From Paraphotobacterium marinum (GTDB lineage Bacteria; Pseudomonadota; Gammaproteobacteria; Enterobacterales; Vibrionaceae), in NCBI RefSeq assembly GCF_002216855.1, contig NZ_CP022355.1, forward strand, positions 930,001-994,000: 64,000 nt of DNA. The letters are read 5' to 3'. A program made the translations under genes and the position numbers. The notes below the pieces were generated by a model. The model was given only the letters and a program-made list of their open reading frames with translations. It was not told where the DNA came from and did no database searches. Numbering within the stretch: the stretch's first letter is position 1; the number at the start of each line of letters is the position of its first letter. Shown here piece by piece: positions 30,588 to 39,638 of the stretch.

Positions 30588-31622
30588 ATGGAACTTTCTG
30601 AAAATAGTCCAAACACATTTATTACAAAAGATACTTTTTTAAAATACTTAAAAGCAGGAGGAATATATACCGTTTTGCTTTTACTACTGGCTCTAATTAT
30701 ATATAAGGAACCTTCTTTTGTAAGTTTAAGAAATTTAAGTAATATATTAACACAATCTTCAGTTAAACTTATCATGGCTTTAGGCGTTGGAGGAATTATT
30801 TTAACAGCTGGATGTGATTTGTCAGTTGGAAAGATGGTTGGAATGGCAGGTGTTGTATCAGCAAGCTTACTTCAAGCTTCAGATACTGTTGGAAAAGTAT
30901 TTCCAAACTTAGGCGAAATTCCAGTACTACCAGTTTTGATAGCAATGATTTTTCTAGGAGCTTTTTTAGGATTTCTAAATGGTTTAATTGTAGCTTACTT
31001 GAAAGTAACTCCCTTTGTAGCAACTCTCGGTAGTTCTTTCGTATTTTTAGGCATTAATAGTTTGTACTATGATTATTTAGGAGCAGCACCAATATCAAAC
31101 TTTTCAGATGCATATGCTAATATGACTCAGGGAGTTATATCATTAGGTCATTTTAATATATCTTACTTATTGATTTATGCTGCGATTGCATCAGTAATAA
31201 TGTGGATTATTTGGAATAAGACCACACTAGGAAAAAATATTTATGCAGTAGGCGGTAACCCAGAAGCTGCAAAAGTTTCAGGTGTTAATGTTGCCAAAAC
31301 TTTAGTTATTGTATATGTAATAGCAGGCGCATTTTATGGTTTCGCAGGATTTTTAGAAGCTGGTCGAGTTGGAAGTGCAACAAGTTCAATGGGAACACAG
31401 TTTGAGTTAGATGCTATTGCTGCTTGTGTGGTAGGCGGTGTTTCTTTATTCGGTGGAATAGGGAGAATTACAGGTGTAATTTTAGGTGTTTTAATTTTCT
31501 CAATTGTAGCTTATGGATTAACATATATTGGAGTTAGTCCAAATTGGCAACTAATTTTTAAAGGTGGAATTATAATATTTGCAGTTGCTGTTGATAGTTT
31601 AACTAATGCCAAAAAATCATGA
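30588..31622 (+). CDS. mglC: Galactose/methylgalactoside ABC importer permease MglC
   Basis: Inner-membrane permease partner of MglA. It has 344 residues (E. coli 336) with about ten predicted helices. Family motifs seen: GGIILTAGCDLSVGKMVGMA, TPFVATLGSSFVF, YAVGGNPEAAKVSGVNV (coupling region facing the ATPase) and ELDAIAACVVGGVSLFGG. GAGGTATAAC precedes the ATG. A clear terminator follows. Confidence 0.95.
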   Translation: MELSENSPNTFITKDTFLKYLKAGGIYTVLLLLLALIIYKEPSFVSLRNLSNILTQSSVKLIMALGVGGIILTAGCDLSVGKMVGMAGVVSASLLQASDTVGKVFPNLGEIPVLPVLIAMIFLGAFLGFLNGLIVAYLKVTPFVATLGSSFVFLGINSLYYDYLGAAPISNFSDAYANMTQGVISLGHFNISYLLIYAAIASVIMWIIWNKTTLGKNIYAVGGNPEAAKVSGVNVAKTLVIVYVIAGAFYGFAGFLEAGRVGSATSSMGTQFELDAIAACVVGGVSLFGGIGRITGVILGVLIFSIVAYGLTYIGVSPNWQLIFKGGIIIFAVAVDSLTNAKKS

Positions 31623-31648
31623 TTTAAAATATCTCTAGTAAAATTTAG

Positions 31649-31674
31649 CGTTTGGTCTAACCAAACGTTTTTTT
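31649..31674 (+). terminator. Intrinsic terminator of mglAC
   Basis: Stem CGTTTGGT / ACCAAACG with a three-base loop, followed directly by seven T. It starts 26 bases after the mglC stop. Confidence 0.9.
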
Positions 31675-32011
31675 GTTTCTAAACTTCTGATTTTATTATT
31701 TTAAGGTAGAGCAATAACTCCAATCAGGGTGAAGTGTGGGACTTTAACTAAATGAAGTCCGATAAAGTTAAGGTTTCTCACGAAGAATAGAGTTATCAAA
31801 CTACAAACATCAATAATATTTTTTCCACATAATATAATGAAGAGCTGAGAGATAAAAAAAGGTTTGATCTCACCATGGTTATCAAACAGTTAACAATAGT
31901 GTGGTCGGACTTGATAACGAAACTGTCAAATTCCTGATTTTGAGATGTATACTAAGTGTATGTTTTAGTACCAAACGATAGTTTAAAGTGCCTAAACGGA
32001 AATGTATAAAT
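31675..32011. other. Gene-free stretch next to ssrA with overlapping inverted repeats
   Basis: No reading frame of interest. It contains several short inverted repeats: GGACTT/AAGTCC (31738-31760), GTTTGAT (31862) with ATCAAAC (31881), GTTATC (31878) with GATAAC (31913), and ACAGTT (31886) with AACTGT (31921). The last two pairs interleave, as in a pseudoknot. The 3' end of ssrA is a common integration site in gammaproteobacteria, so eroded foreign DNA is another possibility; no integrase fragment was seen. Confidence 0.4.
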
Positions 32012-32048
32012 ACAAAAAGGCCTATAACTCAGAGAGTTATAGGCCTTT
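32012..32048 (-). terminator. Intrinsic terminator of ssrA
   Basis: Fourteen-pair perfect stem AAAGGCCTATAACT / AGTTATAGGCCTTT (32016-32029 with 32035-32048), followed on the minus strand by TT then GTATTT. It begins 10 bases beyond the tmRNA CCA end. Confidence 0.9.
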
Positions 32049-32057
32049 CCAAAATTT

Positions 32058-32444
32058 TGGTGGAGCTGGCGGGATTTGAACCCGCGTCCAAAAACACTAA
32101 AACAAATGGCGCTACATGCTTAGTTTTGTATATTTAACTTTTAAGCTGCTACAAAACAAACTACTTAAAAGTCTTCCAGAATTAGTATTTCGCGCTTTAG
32201 CTCTCTAGACAAAGCTTCGGTCGCTATCTTGTTTGGGTTTGAACTTTTGTTGTTCCCCGTCTTACAAGCGAAAGCTAGGGCAAAAGCAGACTGGTAGTTT
32301 ATTAAGCTACAATTACGCTGCTAGAGCGTACGAGTCAAATTTGTCGTCATTTGCGACTATTTTTTTGCGGCTTTTTACGTGGCCAACCGCCCCACGACAT
32401 GCTCCAAAAGCCTTCATGATCCTGTCGAATCCTAAATCAGCCCC
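32058..32444 (-). ncRNA. ssrA: Transfer-messenger RNA
   Basis: tmRNA rescues ribosomes stalled on broken mRNA and tags the product for proteolysis. The 5' end GGGGCTGATTTAGGATTCGA and the 3' end GGGTTCAAATCCCGCC then AGCTCCACCA form the tRNA-like half with encoded CCA. The pre-tag sequence with TAGTC is intact. The tag frame runs 32354-32313 (minus) and reads ANDDKFDSYALAA followed by TAA, ending in the ClpXP signal ALAA. It is three residues longer than the usual ANDENYALAA. smpB lies upstream on the same strand. Confidence 0.97.
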
Positions 32445-32492
32445 CTGAGTAATTAACATATAAAATATTTGATTTACAATAAATTGTCAATA

Positions 32493-32975
32493 TTACCTAG
32501 TACTTTTTTTCAAAATTCTTGATTTATCTATCGACCAATCTCTATCTTTAATATCTTTTCTTTTGTCATATAATTTTTTACCTTTAGCTACACCAATTTT
32601 AAGCTTTACCCATGATTTTTTCCAATACATACTTAAAGCAACTATTGTATAGCCATCTCGATTTACTAAACCAAAAATTTTAGAGATTTCTCTATGATTC
32701 AGAAGTAACTTTCTTCTTCTTAAAGGTTCTGATATGACATGTGTAGAAGCCATATTTAAAGGTTGTATTGTACTGTTCATTAAAAAAAGTTCATTGTTGT
32801 GAAATTGTACAAAACTTTCGCTAAGATTAACTTTACCTTCTCTGATTGATTTTACTTCCCAGCCTTGAAGCTCAAGTCCAGATTCAAACTCCTCATGAAT
32901 AGCAAATTCAAAACGAGCTTTTTTATTTTTTGCTATGGTATTGTTTGATACCTTTTTATTTTTTTGTTTAGCCAT
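32493..32975 (-). CDS. smpB: SsrA-binding protein SmpB
   Basis: Binds the tRNA-like domain of tmRNA and places it in the stalled ribosome's A site; the partner RNA is encoded 48 bases downstream. It has 160 residues, an OB-fold core with [33 protein letters not shown], and the C-terminal tail [17 protein letters not shown] that mimics an mRNA in the channel. Length and motifs are normal. Divergent from ratA. Confidence 0.98.
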   Translation of the reverse strand: MAKQKNKKVSNNTIAKNKKARFEFAIHEEFESGLELQGWEVKSIREGKVNLSESFVQFHNNELFLMNSTIQPLNMASTHVISEPLRRRKLLLNHREISKIFGLVNRDGYTIVALSMYWKKSWVKLKIGVAKGKKLYDKRKDIKDRDWSIDKSRILKKSTR

Positions 32976-33077
32976 AAAGTTTTATTAATTGATTAAATTA
33001 TTAACAACATATTTTAAGTATCCTTTTTTGGATTGCAATCAAATGTTATAATAAATTTTAAAAACAGGAAATTTTAA

Positions 33078-33506
33078 ATGGCAAATATAAATAAAACAGC
33101 ACTTGTGCCTTATAGTGCAGAGCAAATGATCAAGCTAGTTAATGATATAGAGTCCTATCCGGATTTTTTGCCTGGTTGTACTGGTAGTAAAATTTTAGAA
33201 AATCAGGAAGATTATATTTTGGCATCTGTTGATGTTTCAAAGGCAGGTATTAGTAAAACATTTACCACTAAAAATACAACATCTAATGAAAACATAATAA
33301 TGGATTTGGTTGACGGACCCTTTTCTAAGTTAAATGGCCAGTGGTCTTTTATTAAACTAGATGATTCTGCCTGTAAAGTTGAATTTCGTTTAGATTTTGA
33401 GTTTAAAAGTTACCTGATTGAATTCGCCTTTGGGAAAATATTTAAGGAATTGGCTAATAATATGGTAGTTGCTTTTACTAACAGAGCCCGAGAAATATAT
33501 AATTAA
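33078..33506 (+). CDS. ratA: RatA / COQ10-like START-domain protein
   Basis: A 142-residue single START-like domain protein. Motifs VPYSAEQMIKLVNDIESYPDFLPGC and the C-terminal LANNMVVAFTNRA match the E. coli RatA (YfjG) / Coq10 family. RatA has been described as blocking 50S/30S association, whereas the Coq10 relatives bind ubiquinone; sequence alone does not decide. Start supported by CAGGAA about 8 bases before the ATG. rnfH follows 18 bases later. Confidence 0.9.
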   Translation: MANINKTALVPYSAEQMIKLVNDIESYPDFLPGCTGSKILENQEDYILASVDVSKAGISKTFTTKNTTSNENIIMDLVDGPFSKLNGQWSFIKLDDSACKVEFRLDFEFKSYLIEFAFGKIFKELANNMVVAFTNRAREIYN

Positions 33507-33524
33507 GAATAGGAAGATGTTATT

Positions 33525-33797
33525 TTGAATAAAGTGCAAATAATTTATTTAACACCCAAAAAACAAGATATTGTCGATATGAAATTTGAGATCGGCGATA
33601 CAGTTGAGGATGTTATTCTAAAATCTGGAATTTTAGACAGGAATAATGAAATATCTTTAGTGGATAATAAATTTGGTATTTGGGGAAAACTAATAGATTT
33701 AAAAACTACTGTTTGTCCTGAAGATAGAATTGAAATATACAGAAAACTTATGTTTGACCCAAAAGAAGTAAGAAGAAGAAGGGCAGCAAGAAAATAG
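33525..33797 (+). CDS. rnfH: RnfH family ubiquitin-fold protein (RatB)
   Basis: A 90-residue beta-grasp protein of the RnfH family with the motif GDTVEDVILKSGIL, FGIWGKLIDLKTTV and the diagnostic ending EIYRKLMFDPKEVRRRRA. The start is a TTG at 33525 with AGGAAG 8 bases upstream. Function is unclear; the ratA-rnfH pair is conserved beside bamE and smpB. An inverted repeat AGAAGGGC/GCCCTTCT spans the stop codon (33777-33804) and may mark the transcript end. Confidence 0.92.
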   Translation: MNKVQIIYLTPKKQDIVDMKFEIGDTVEDVILKSGILDRNNEISLVDNKFGIWGKLIDLKTTVCPEDRIEIYRKLMFDPKEVRRRRAARK

Positions 33798-33816
33798 CCC
33801 TTCTAAATAAGTCAAT

Positions 33817-34122
33817 TTATTTTTGAATACTCATAGCTTTACCATTAGAGTCAAATTGAATGATTATTTTTTTCTCATCAGGTGGCTGGTAGCCTTTTTT
33901 GACATAAAAAACATATTGCCAAGTATTTGGTCTTGATTCATCAAAAAGCATAGGGGTACCTAAAACATATCTGATTTGTTGTTTGGACATACCAATTTTT
34001 AACTGTTCGACTTGTTCTTCCGATATATAATTTCCTTGATCTATTGTCATTTTATGAACTAAGCCACAACCTGTAAGCATATAAACCAATAAAGCTATGC
34101 AACAAGTACTTTTCAAATTCAT
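33817..34122 (-). CDS. bamE: Outer membrane assembly lipoprotein BamE
   Basis: Small lipoprotein of the BAM complex that inserts beta-barrel proteins into the outer membrane. It has 101 residues (E. coli 113). Signal peptide with lipobox LTGC near residue 19, then the SmpA/OmlA fold with IDQGNYISEEQVEQLKIGMS, QIRYVLGTP and WQYVFYVKKG. Located between recN and the rnfH end, the conserved gammaproteobacterial position. The family's role is well established; this copy shows all key segments. Confidence 0.95.
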   Translation of the reverse strand: MNLKSTCCIALLVYMLTGCGLVHKMTIDQGNYISEEQVEQLKIGMSKQQIRYVLGTPMLFDESRPNTWQYVFYVKKGYQPPDEKKIIIQFDSNGKAMSIQK

Positions 34123-34189
34123 GTAATTTCCTATGGGTTTACGTTTATTTCTATATTAAACAACTCAATAAAAATAGTAAATTAAAAAA

Positions 34190-35854
34190 TTAATTGATTT
34201 GATGAGCAAGTAATTCTATGGCATTAGCTTTTGATGCTTTTGTGACATACTCACCCCCTAATAATCTTGCAACCTCATTAATGCGCTCTTCTTTAGAGAG
34301 TTCAATGATGTGAGTTTTGACATTAATATAATTATCGCTATGTTTTTCAACAAATAGCTGAGTATCTGCAAAAGAAGCTACTTGAGGCAAATGAGTCACA
34401 CAAATTAATTGTGTTTCTGTACCAATTTGATGAAGTAAATTACCAACCTTTCTAGCTGTTTTTCCACTAATGCCTGTATCAATTTCATCAAATACTATGG
34501 TTGGCATTTTAAATTTACTGGCACAAGTAGCCATAATGACTAATGCAACTCTTGATAACTCCCCACCTGATATAGACTTTAGATCTGTAAAGTTTGATTT
34601 ATCGTTGGTTGTCATTAAAAAAGAAATGCAATCATTACCACTTTCAGAAATTGCTTTCTTGCTAGTTATATCAACTTTAAAAATTGCATTTTCTAAATTA
34701 ACATGTTTTAGTTTTTTATTTATTTCTTTAGAAAACAATAGCAGACTTTTTTTTCTTCTTTCAGTTAATAAGTCAGCCTTTTCATTAACTATTTTTTTTA
34801 AAGCCATCTTTTTCTGTTCTAAATGACTGATTTCTTCATCGCAATTTTCAAGTCTGTAAAGTTCAGTTTCTATATCTTCAATTTTATTATATAAAGTATT
34901 CGGAGTCGTGTTATACTTTCTTGATAAAGATATTATTTTTGATATCTTATTTTCTAACTCTTGAAGAAGAGTATTATCGGAGACTATATTTTGAGCTTGA
35001 CTTGAAAGTTCATTATCAATTTCCTGTAAGTTGATGATTGAATCTTCTAACATACTAATAGAATTTTGTACTGAATTGTTTAAATGCATAATTTCACACA
35101 GTTTTTTCTTTAGCTGTTGTAAAGTCTTTACAATCCCATCACTTTCAGAGTTTATATTAGATGTAACTTGATATAAGGTATCAGATAGAATATCAGCATT
35201 ACTCAAAGAGTTATATTGTTTCTCAAAATGTTCGTAATCACTTTTCTTTAAACTCAATTCTTTTAACTCTAATAACTGAAATTGTAACAGTTCCTTCTTA
35301 GAGTCATTATTTTTTTTAATTTCTAACTTTATTAATATATCTTTTTCAATTTCATTCAGTTTTGAGTAGTAATATTGAAAACTTTTTAAAATATCTTTAT
35401 TGTTTGCAAAATGATCCACGAAATAAAGTTGTTTTTCTTTACATAAAATATCATTATGAGAGTTTTGTCCATGGATGTTAATTAATTTTTCACCAAGTTT
35501 TTTTAGCTTCTTTAATGTTACAGGATAATCATTAATATATGATTTTGATTTACCATTAGAGTATATAACTCTCCTTAAAATACAGTTCATGTCATCGATT
35601 AAGTCGTTATCCTTTAACCATTCGATTATATTTTTTAATTTTTCGATTTCGAAAGAAGCAGTAATTACGGCTGGTTTTTTATTATCTCTGATAATACTAG
35701 AGTCATGTCTGTGGCCTAATGAAAGGTTCAAAGCTTGTAAAAAGATAGATTTACCAGAGCCAGTTTCTCCCGTGATTGCTGTCATACCAGATTTAATTTT
35801 TAAATCAGAATATTTTAAAATTGATAAGTTAGAAATATTAATGTTAGTTAGCAT
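34190..35854 (-). CDS. recN: DNA repair protein RecN
   Basis: SMC-like ATPase for double-strand-break repair. I place the start at the ATG 35854 (MLTNINISNLSILKY, 554 residues; E. coli 553), since codons further upstream overlap the promoter. N-terminal ATP motif GETGSGKS, a long coiled coil (about residues 150-380) and C-terminal signature SGGELSRVALV with Walker B VFDEIDTGISG. Two LexA boxes overlap its promoter, so it is predicted to be SOS-induced like its E. coli counterpart. Transcribed after nadK but from its own promoter. Confidence 0.97.
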   Translation of the reverse strand: MLTNINISNLSILKYSDLKIKSGMTAITGETGSGKSIFLQALNLSLGHRHDSSIIRDNKKPAVITASFEIEKLKNIIEWLKDNDLIDDMNCILRRVIYSNGKSKSYINDYPVTLKKLKKLGEKLINIHGQNSHNDILCKEKQLYFVDHFANNKDILKSFQYYYSKLNEIEKDILIKLEIKKNNDSKKELLQFQLLELKELSLKKSDYEHFEKQYNSLSNADILSDTLYQVTSNINSESDGIVKTLQQLKKKLCEIMHLNNSVQNSISMLEDSIINLQEIDNELSSQAQNIVSDNTLLQELENKISKIISLSRKYNTTPNTLYNKIEDIETELYRLENCDEEISHLEQKKMALKKIVNEKADLLTERRKKSLLLFSKEINKKLKHVNLENAIFKVDITSKKAISESGNDCISFLMTTNDKSNFTDLKSISGGELSRVALVIMATCASKFKMPTIVFDEIDTGISGKTARKVGNLLHQIGTETQLICVTHLPQVASFADTQLFVEKHSDNYINVKTHIIELSKEERINEVARLLGGEYVTKASKANAIELLAHQIN

Positions 35855-35871
35855 AAAAAACCATAAAATAA

Positions 35872-35914
35872 ACTGTTTATAAATACAGTATACACTGTAT
35901 TTATAAACAGTAAA
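35872..35914 (-). promoter_or_regulatory. recN promoter covered by two LexA boxes in a perfect palindrome
   Basis: CTGTTTATAAATACAG (35873-35888) and CTGTATTTATAAACAG (35895-35910) both fit the LexA consensus CTG-N10-CAG. The 18-base arms 35872-35889 and 35894-35911 are exact reverse complements around ATAC. On the minus strand TTTACT (35914-35909), 16 bases and TATACT (35892-35887) form the promoter between and under the boxes. The structure also lies just after nadK and might end its transcript. Confidence 0.9.
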
Positions 35915-35921
35915 ATATTTA

Positions 35922-36797
35922 TTAGAAAAATTTGTTAGACCAACCAAGTTTATTTCTTAGAACGTTATAGTAGTCATAACTATTTGGGTGAATTAAATTT
36001 AATGTATGCTTACTTTTTTTTATGATAACTTGATCATTTCGTTGCAAAGGAATAGTTTCATGCCCATCAAAAGTTATAGCTAGTGGGTTTTTATCCGAAG
36101 TTATTTTTAAATTGATTGTGTTATCCGCACTTATCACAATAGGTCTTGATGATAGTGTATGTGGAAATTTAGGTACTAAAGTAATAGCATTTAAATTTGG
36201 TGAAATAATTGGACCTCCACCAGATAAGGAGTAAGCTGTTGAGCCAGTTGGTGTGGCAACAATAAGTCCATCAGATCTTTGATTAAATAGAAATCGCTTA
36301 TTCACAAAGACATCAAACTCAATTAAATTTGCAATTTGAATAGGATGAAGAACTACCTCATTCAATGCAACTTTATTAATTATGAATTTATTGTCTCTTA
36401 ATATCGAAAATGAAAGCAAAAATCTATTTTCTGAATAGTAATCTCCTGCTAAAACTCCATTTATTTCAGTGTGATAATTTTCAGGTGATATATCTGTTAG
36501 AAACCCAAGATTTCCTTTATTTATGCCAATAACTGAAATATCAAATTTTGATAAAACTCGAGCAGCATTTAGCATGACACCATCTCCACCTATTATGATA
36601 GCTAGGTCCGCAGAGCTTCCAATTAAATCTAATGCATAAAATTCACTATCTAATCCTTCTATATTTGATAGCCTTTGATCTAAAAGAATTTCCACATTTT
36701 TATTTGTAAGCCATGAATACAGACTTTTGATGGTAGCTATGACATCTGTATTTTTTGGATATCCAATAAGAGCAATTTTTTTGAAGTTTTTATCCAT
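35922..36797 (-). CDS. nadK: NAD kinase
   Basis: ATP-dependent phosphorylation of NAD to NADP in the cytoplasm. It has 291 residues (E. coli 292). Conserved motifs: IIGGDGVML (GGDG, phosphate site), INKGNLGFLTD, DGLIVATPTGSTAYSLSGGGP and the C-terminal ITFDGHETIPL. Divergent from grpE with 133 bases between start codons, and upstream of recN, as in E. coli and vibrios. Confidence 0.97.
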   Translation of the reverse strand: MDKNFKKIALIGYPKNTDVIATIKSLYSWLTNKNVEILLDQRLSNIEGLDSEFYALDLIGSSADLAIIIGGDGVMLNAARVLSKFDISVIGINKGNLGFLTDISPENYHTEINGVLAGDYYSENRFLLSFSILRDNKFIINKVALNEVVLHPIQIANLIEFDVFVNKRFLFNQRSDGLIVATPTGSTAYSLSGGGPIISPNLNAITLVPKFPHTLSSRPIVISADNTINLKITSDKNPLAITFDGHETIPLQRNDQVIIKKSKHTLNLIHPNSYDYYNVLRNKLGWSNKFF

Positions 36798-36863
36798 CTA
36801 TGATTTTACATATTTTGAAATTTAATAAATTATAACTATTATTTTTTTCTATTCAAATAAAGA

Positions 36864-36890
36864 CTTGATAAATATAATTTAGGACATATA
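36864..36890 (+). promoter_or_regulatory. Possible heat-shock (sigma-32) promoter of grpE
   Basis: CTTGATA at 36864-36870 and CATATA at 36885-36890, 14 bases apart, resemble the sigma-32 consensus CTTGAAA / CCCATNT. The match is imperfect in the -10, but location and gene function agree. Confidence 0.5.
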
Positions 36891-36930
36891 TATATTTTTA
36901 ATTAAACAGTAATTTACTATGGAGTTCCAT

Positions 36931-37542
36931 ATGAACGTTGATAATAATGAAAATTTTCTTGATGATGACGGTCAGGCGAATCATGAGCAACAATTAAATG
37001 AAGATATGAATCAAGAGTTACAAGAAGATTCTCAAAATACAAATATTGACTATGTTAATGAATTAGAGGAAAAAGTTGAAGAGTATAAAAAAGCATTAGC
37101 TCAAAGTGATAAAACTATTAAAGAACAAAAAGATATCGTGCTTAGATCTAGAGCCGAAGTTGATAACATTAGAAAAAGAAGTGAAGGAGAGATTACGAAA
37201 GCCAAGAAGTTTGCTCTTGAAAGATTGTTGTCTGAGATACTTCCGGTAATCGATAATTTAGAAAGGGCTTTAGATTCAGCAAAAGCAGATAAGAGTGATG
37301 ATAATACCGCTATTACAGAAGGAGTAGAGCTTACTCTTAAAACTTTACATGATACAGTTTCTAAGTTTGGTTTAGAAACAATAAACCCAATTGGAGAAGA
37401 TTTTAATCCTGAACTTCATCAAGCAATGTCAATTCAAGAAAGTCCAGATTTTGATTCAAACAAATGTATGTTAGTTATGCAAAAAGGTTATATCTTAAAT
37501 GGGCGAGTTATCAGGCCTGCAATGGTAATGGTATCAAAATAA
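36931..37542 (+). CDS. grpE: Nucleotide exchange factor GrpE
   Basis: Releases ADP from DnaK. I choose the ATG at 36931 (203 residues) because GGAG lies 6 bases before it; the in-frame ATG at 36919 overlaps that site. An acidic, Gln/Asn-rich N-terminus is followed by a long coiled coil ([38 protein letters not shown]) and the C-terminal beta domain ending [11 protein letters not shown]. Directly upstream of dnaK, unlike E. coli where they are separate, but as in vibrios. Confidence 0.97.
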   Translation: MNVDNNENFLDDDGQANHEQQLNEDMNQELQEDSQNTNIDYVNELEEKVEEYKKALAQSDKTIKEQKDIVLRSRAEVDNIRKRSEGEITKAKKFALERLLSEILPVIDNLERALDSAKADKSDDNTAITEGVELTLKTLHDTVSKFGLETINPIGEDFNPELHQAMSIQESPDFDSNKCMLVMQKGYILNGRVIRPAMVMVSK

Positions 37543-37563
37543 AATAAAAAAAAATCAATAAAG

Positions 37564-37591
37564 GTTGAAATAAATTAAATTGACCTTATAT
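37564..37591 (+). promoter_or_regulatory. Probable sigma-32 promoter of dnaK
   Basis: GTTGAAA (37564-37570), a 13-base spacer and CCTTATAT (37584-37591), close to the heat-shock consensus. It lies 44 bases upstream of the dnaK start, in the 92-base gap after grpE. Confidence 0.6.
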
Positions 37592-37634
37592 ATAAAATTA
37601 ATTAGTTATAAAAAATTATTCTGGAGAAAAATTA

Positions 37635-39569
37635 ATGGGTAAAATTATTGGTATAGACTTAGGTACAACAAACTCATGTGTTGCTGTTTTAGATGGTGAC
37701 CAGCCTAAAGTTATTGAAAATGCAGAGGGAGAAAGAACTACTCCTTCAATTATTGCTTATGCACAAGATGGTGAGACACTTGTTGGACAGCCAGCAAAAC
37801 GTCAGGCAGTTACAAATCCTGAAAATACATTGTTTGCGATTAAAAGATTGATTGGTCGAAGATTTGAAGATGAAGAAGTTCAAAGAGACATTGACATTAT
37901 GCCTTATAAAATTGTTAAGGCTGATAATGGTGATGCTTGGGTTGAAGCTAAAAATGAAAAGATGGCACCCCCACAAATCTCAGCAGAAATTTTGAAAAAG
38001 ATGAAAAAAACAGCTGAAGATTATCTAGGAGAAAAAGTAACTGGTGCTGTTATTACTGTCCCTGCATACTTTAATGATGCGCAAAGACAAGCTACCAAAG
38101 ATGCAGGAAGAATTGCTGGACTTGAAGTAAAAAGAATTATCAACGAACCCACTGCCGCAGCTCTAGCTTATGGACTTGACAAGAAAGGTGGTGATAGAAC
38201 AATAGCTGTTTATGATTTAGGTGGTGGTACTTTCGATATTTCAATTATTGAGATTGATGAAGTTGAAGGTGAAAAAACTTTTGAAGTTTTAGCTACTAAT
38301 GGTGACACCCATCTTGGCGGTGAAGATTTTGACACAAGGTTAATTAACTACCTAGTAGAAGAATTTAAAAAAGAGCAAGGATTTGATCTTAAAAATGATC
38401 CTTTAGCTATGCAAAGATTAAAAGAAGCTGCAGAAAAAGCCAAAATTGAACTTTCATCTGCACAAGCAACTGATGTAAATCTTCCTTATATTACAGCGGA
38501 TGCTTCAGGACCAAAACATATGAATATTAAGGTTACAAGAGCTAAACTTGAATCTTTAGTTGAAGATTTAGTTGAGCGTTCTCTTGAGCCTCTGAAAATT
38601 GCTCTTGCTGATGCTGATTTAAATGCCAATGAAATAACTGACGTTATTCTTGTTGGTGGTCAGACAAGAATGCCTATGGTTCAAACAAAAGTAAGTGAGT
38701 TTTTTGGTAAAGAACCTAGAAAAGACGTTAATCCTGATGAAGCTGTTGCTATGGGTGCTGCTGTTCAAGCAGGAGTGTTATCTGGTGATGTTAAGGATGT
38801 TTTACTATTAGATGTTACTCCATTGTCATTAGGTATTGAGACAATGGGTGGAGTGATGACGAAGCTTATTGAAAAAAACACTACGATACCAACAAAAGCT
38901 AACCAAGTTTTTTCAACGGCAGAAGATAACCAATCTGCAGTTACAATTCATGTTTTACAAGGTGAAAGAAAAAGAGCTGGAGATAATAAATCATTAGGTC
39001 AATTTAATCTTGAAGGTATTCAACCTGCACCTAGAGGAATGGCTCAAATTGAAGTTACTTTTGACCTTGATGCTGACGGAATCTTACATGTTTCAGCAAA
39101 AGATAAAAATACAGGTAAAGAGCAGAAAATTACAATCCAAGCTTCTGGTGGTTTAAATGACGATGAAATTCAAAAAATGGTAAATGATGCTGAAGCTAAT
39201 GCAGAAGCTGATAAGAAATTTGAAGAATTAGTTGCTGTAAAAAACCAAGCTGATCAAATGATTCATGGAACAAGAAAGCAAGTAGAAGAAGCTGGAGAAA
39301 ATCTACCTGCGGATGTGAAGACCAATATCGAAAAGGCTATTTCGGAACTTGAAGTTTCAGTTAAATCTGATAACAAAGAAGAAATTGAAGCACAAATTTC
39401 AAAGCTAGTTGAAGCATCTCAAAAACTAATGGAAATGGCTCAACAAAATGCTCAAAATGCTCAACAGGCTGGAGCTTCCGCTAATGCTTCTGAAGATAAT
39501 ACTGCTAAAGATGACAATGTTGTTGATGCGGAATTTGAAGAAGTTAAAGAAGACGAAACTAAAAAATAA
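37635..39569 (+). CDS. dnaK: Chaperone protein DnaK (Hsp70)
   Basis: ATP-dependent chaperone of cytoplasmic proteins. It has 644 residues (E. coli 638). ATPase domain with [27 protein letters not shown], and [14 protein letters not shown]; linker [19 protein letters not shown]; substrate domain and a C-terminal tail ending [12 protein letters not shown] precedes the ATG by 8 bases. GC and codon use look more constrained than in neighbouring genes, as expected for a highly expressed gene. dnaJ follows after a small hairpin. Confidence 0.99.
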   Translation: MGKIIGIDLGTTNSCVAVLDGDQPKVIENAEGERTTPSIIAYAQDGETLVGQPAKRQAVTNPENTLFAIKRLIGRRFEDEEVQRDIDIMPYKIVKADNGDAWVEAKNEKMAPPQISAEILKKMKKTAEDYLGEKVTGAVITVPAYFNDAQRQATKDAGRIAGLEVKRIINEPTAAALAYGLDKKGGDRTIAVYDLGGGTFDISIIEIDEVEGEKTFEVLATNGDTHLGGEDFDTRLINYLVEEFKKEQGFDLKNDPLAMQRLKEAAEKAKIELSSAQATDVNLPYITADASGPKHMNIKVTRAKLESLVEDLVERSLEPLKIALADADLNANEITDVILVGGQTRMPMVQTKVSEFFGKEPRKDVNPDEAVAMGAAVQAGVLSGDVKDVLLLDVTPLSLGIETMGGVMTKLIEKNTTIPTKANQVFSTAEDNQSAVTIHVLQGERKRAGDNKSLGQFNLEGIQPAPRGMAQIEVTFDLDADGILHVSAKDKNTGKEQKITIQASGGLNDDEIQKMVNDAEANAEADKKFEELVAVKNQADQMIHGTRKQVEEAGENLPADVKTNIEKAISELEVSVKSDNKEEIEAQISKLVEASQKLMEMAQQNAQNAQQAGASANASEDNTAKDDNVVDAEFEEVKEDETKK

Positions 39570-39590
39570 CTTTAGTAAACGTTATTCAAA

Positions 39591-39613
39591 GGGCGCATTC
39601 TTGCGCCCATTTT
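39591..39613 (+). terminator. Hairpin between dnaK and dnaJ
   Basis: GGGCGCA / TGCGCCC with a TTCT loop (39591-39608), followed by ATTTTG. It is GC-rich for this genome but the T tract is short, so it may attenuate rather than end transcription, lowering dnaJ relative to dnaK. Confidence 0.6.
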
Positions 39614-39638
39614 GTAATTAATATTAGGTTGTTCAAAA

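Noticed and set aside
32058-32092. Duplicated ssrA 3' end marking an integrated island
   Set aside because: No second copy of the 3' sequence and no integrase fragment was found in the window.
35855-35947. Longer recN N-terminus starting at 35947
   Set aside because: It would translate through both LexA boxes and the promoter; the family N-terminus begins at 35854.
36919-36930. Upstream ATG as the grpE start
   Set aside because: It overlaps the GGAG that serves the ATG at 36931 and has no ribosome site of its own.
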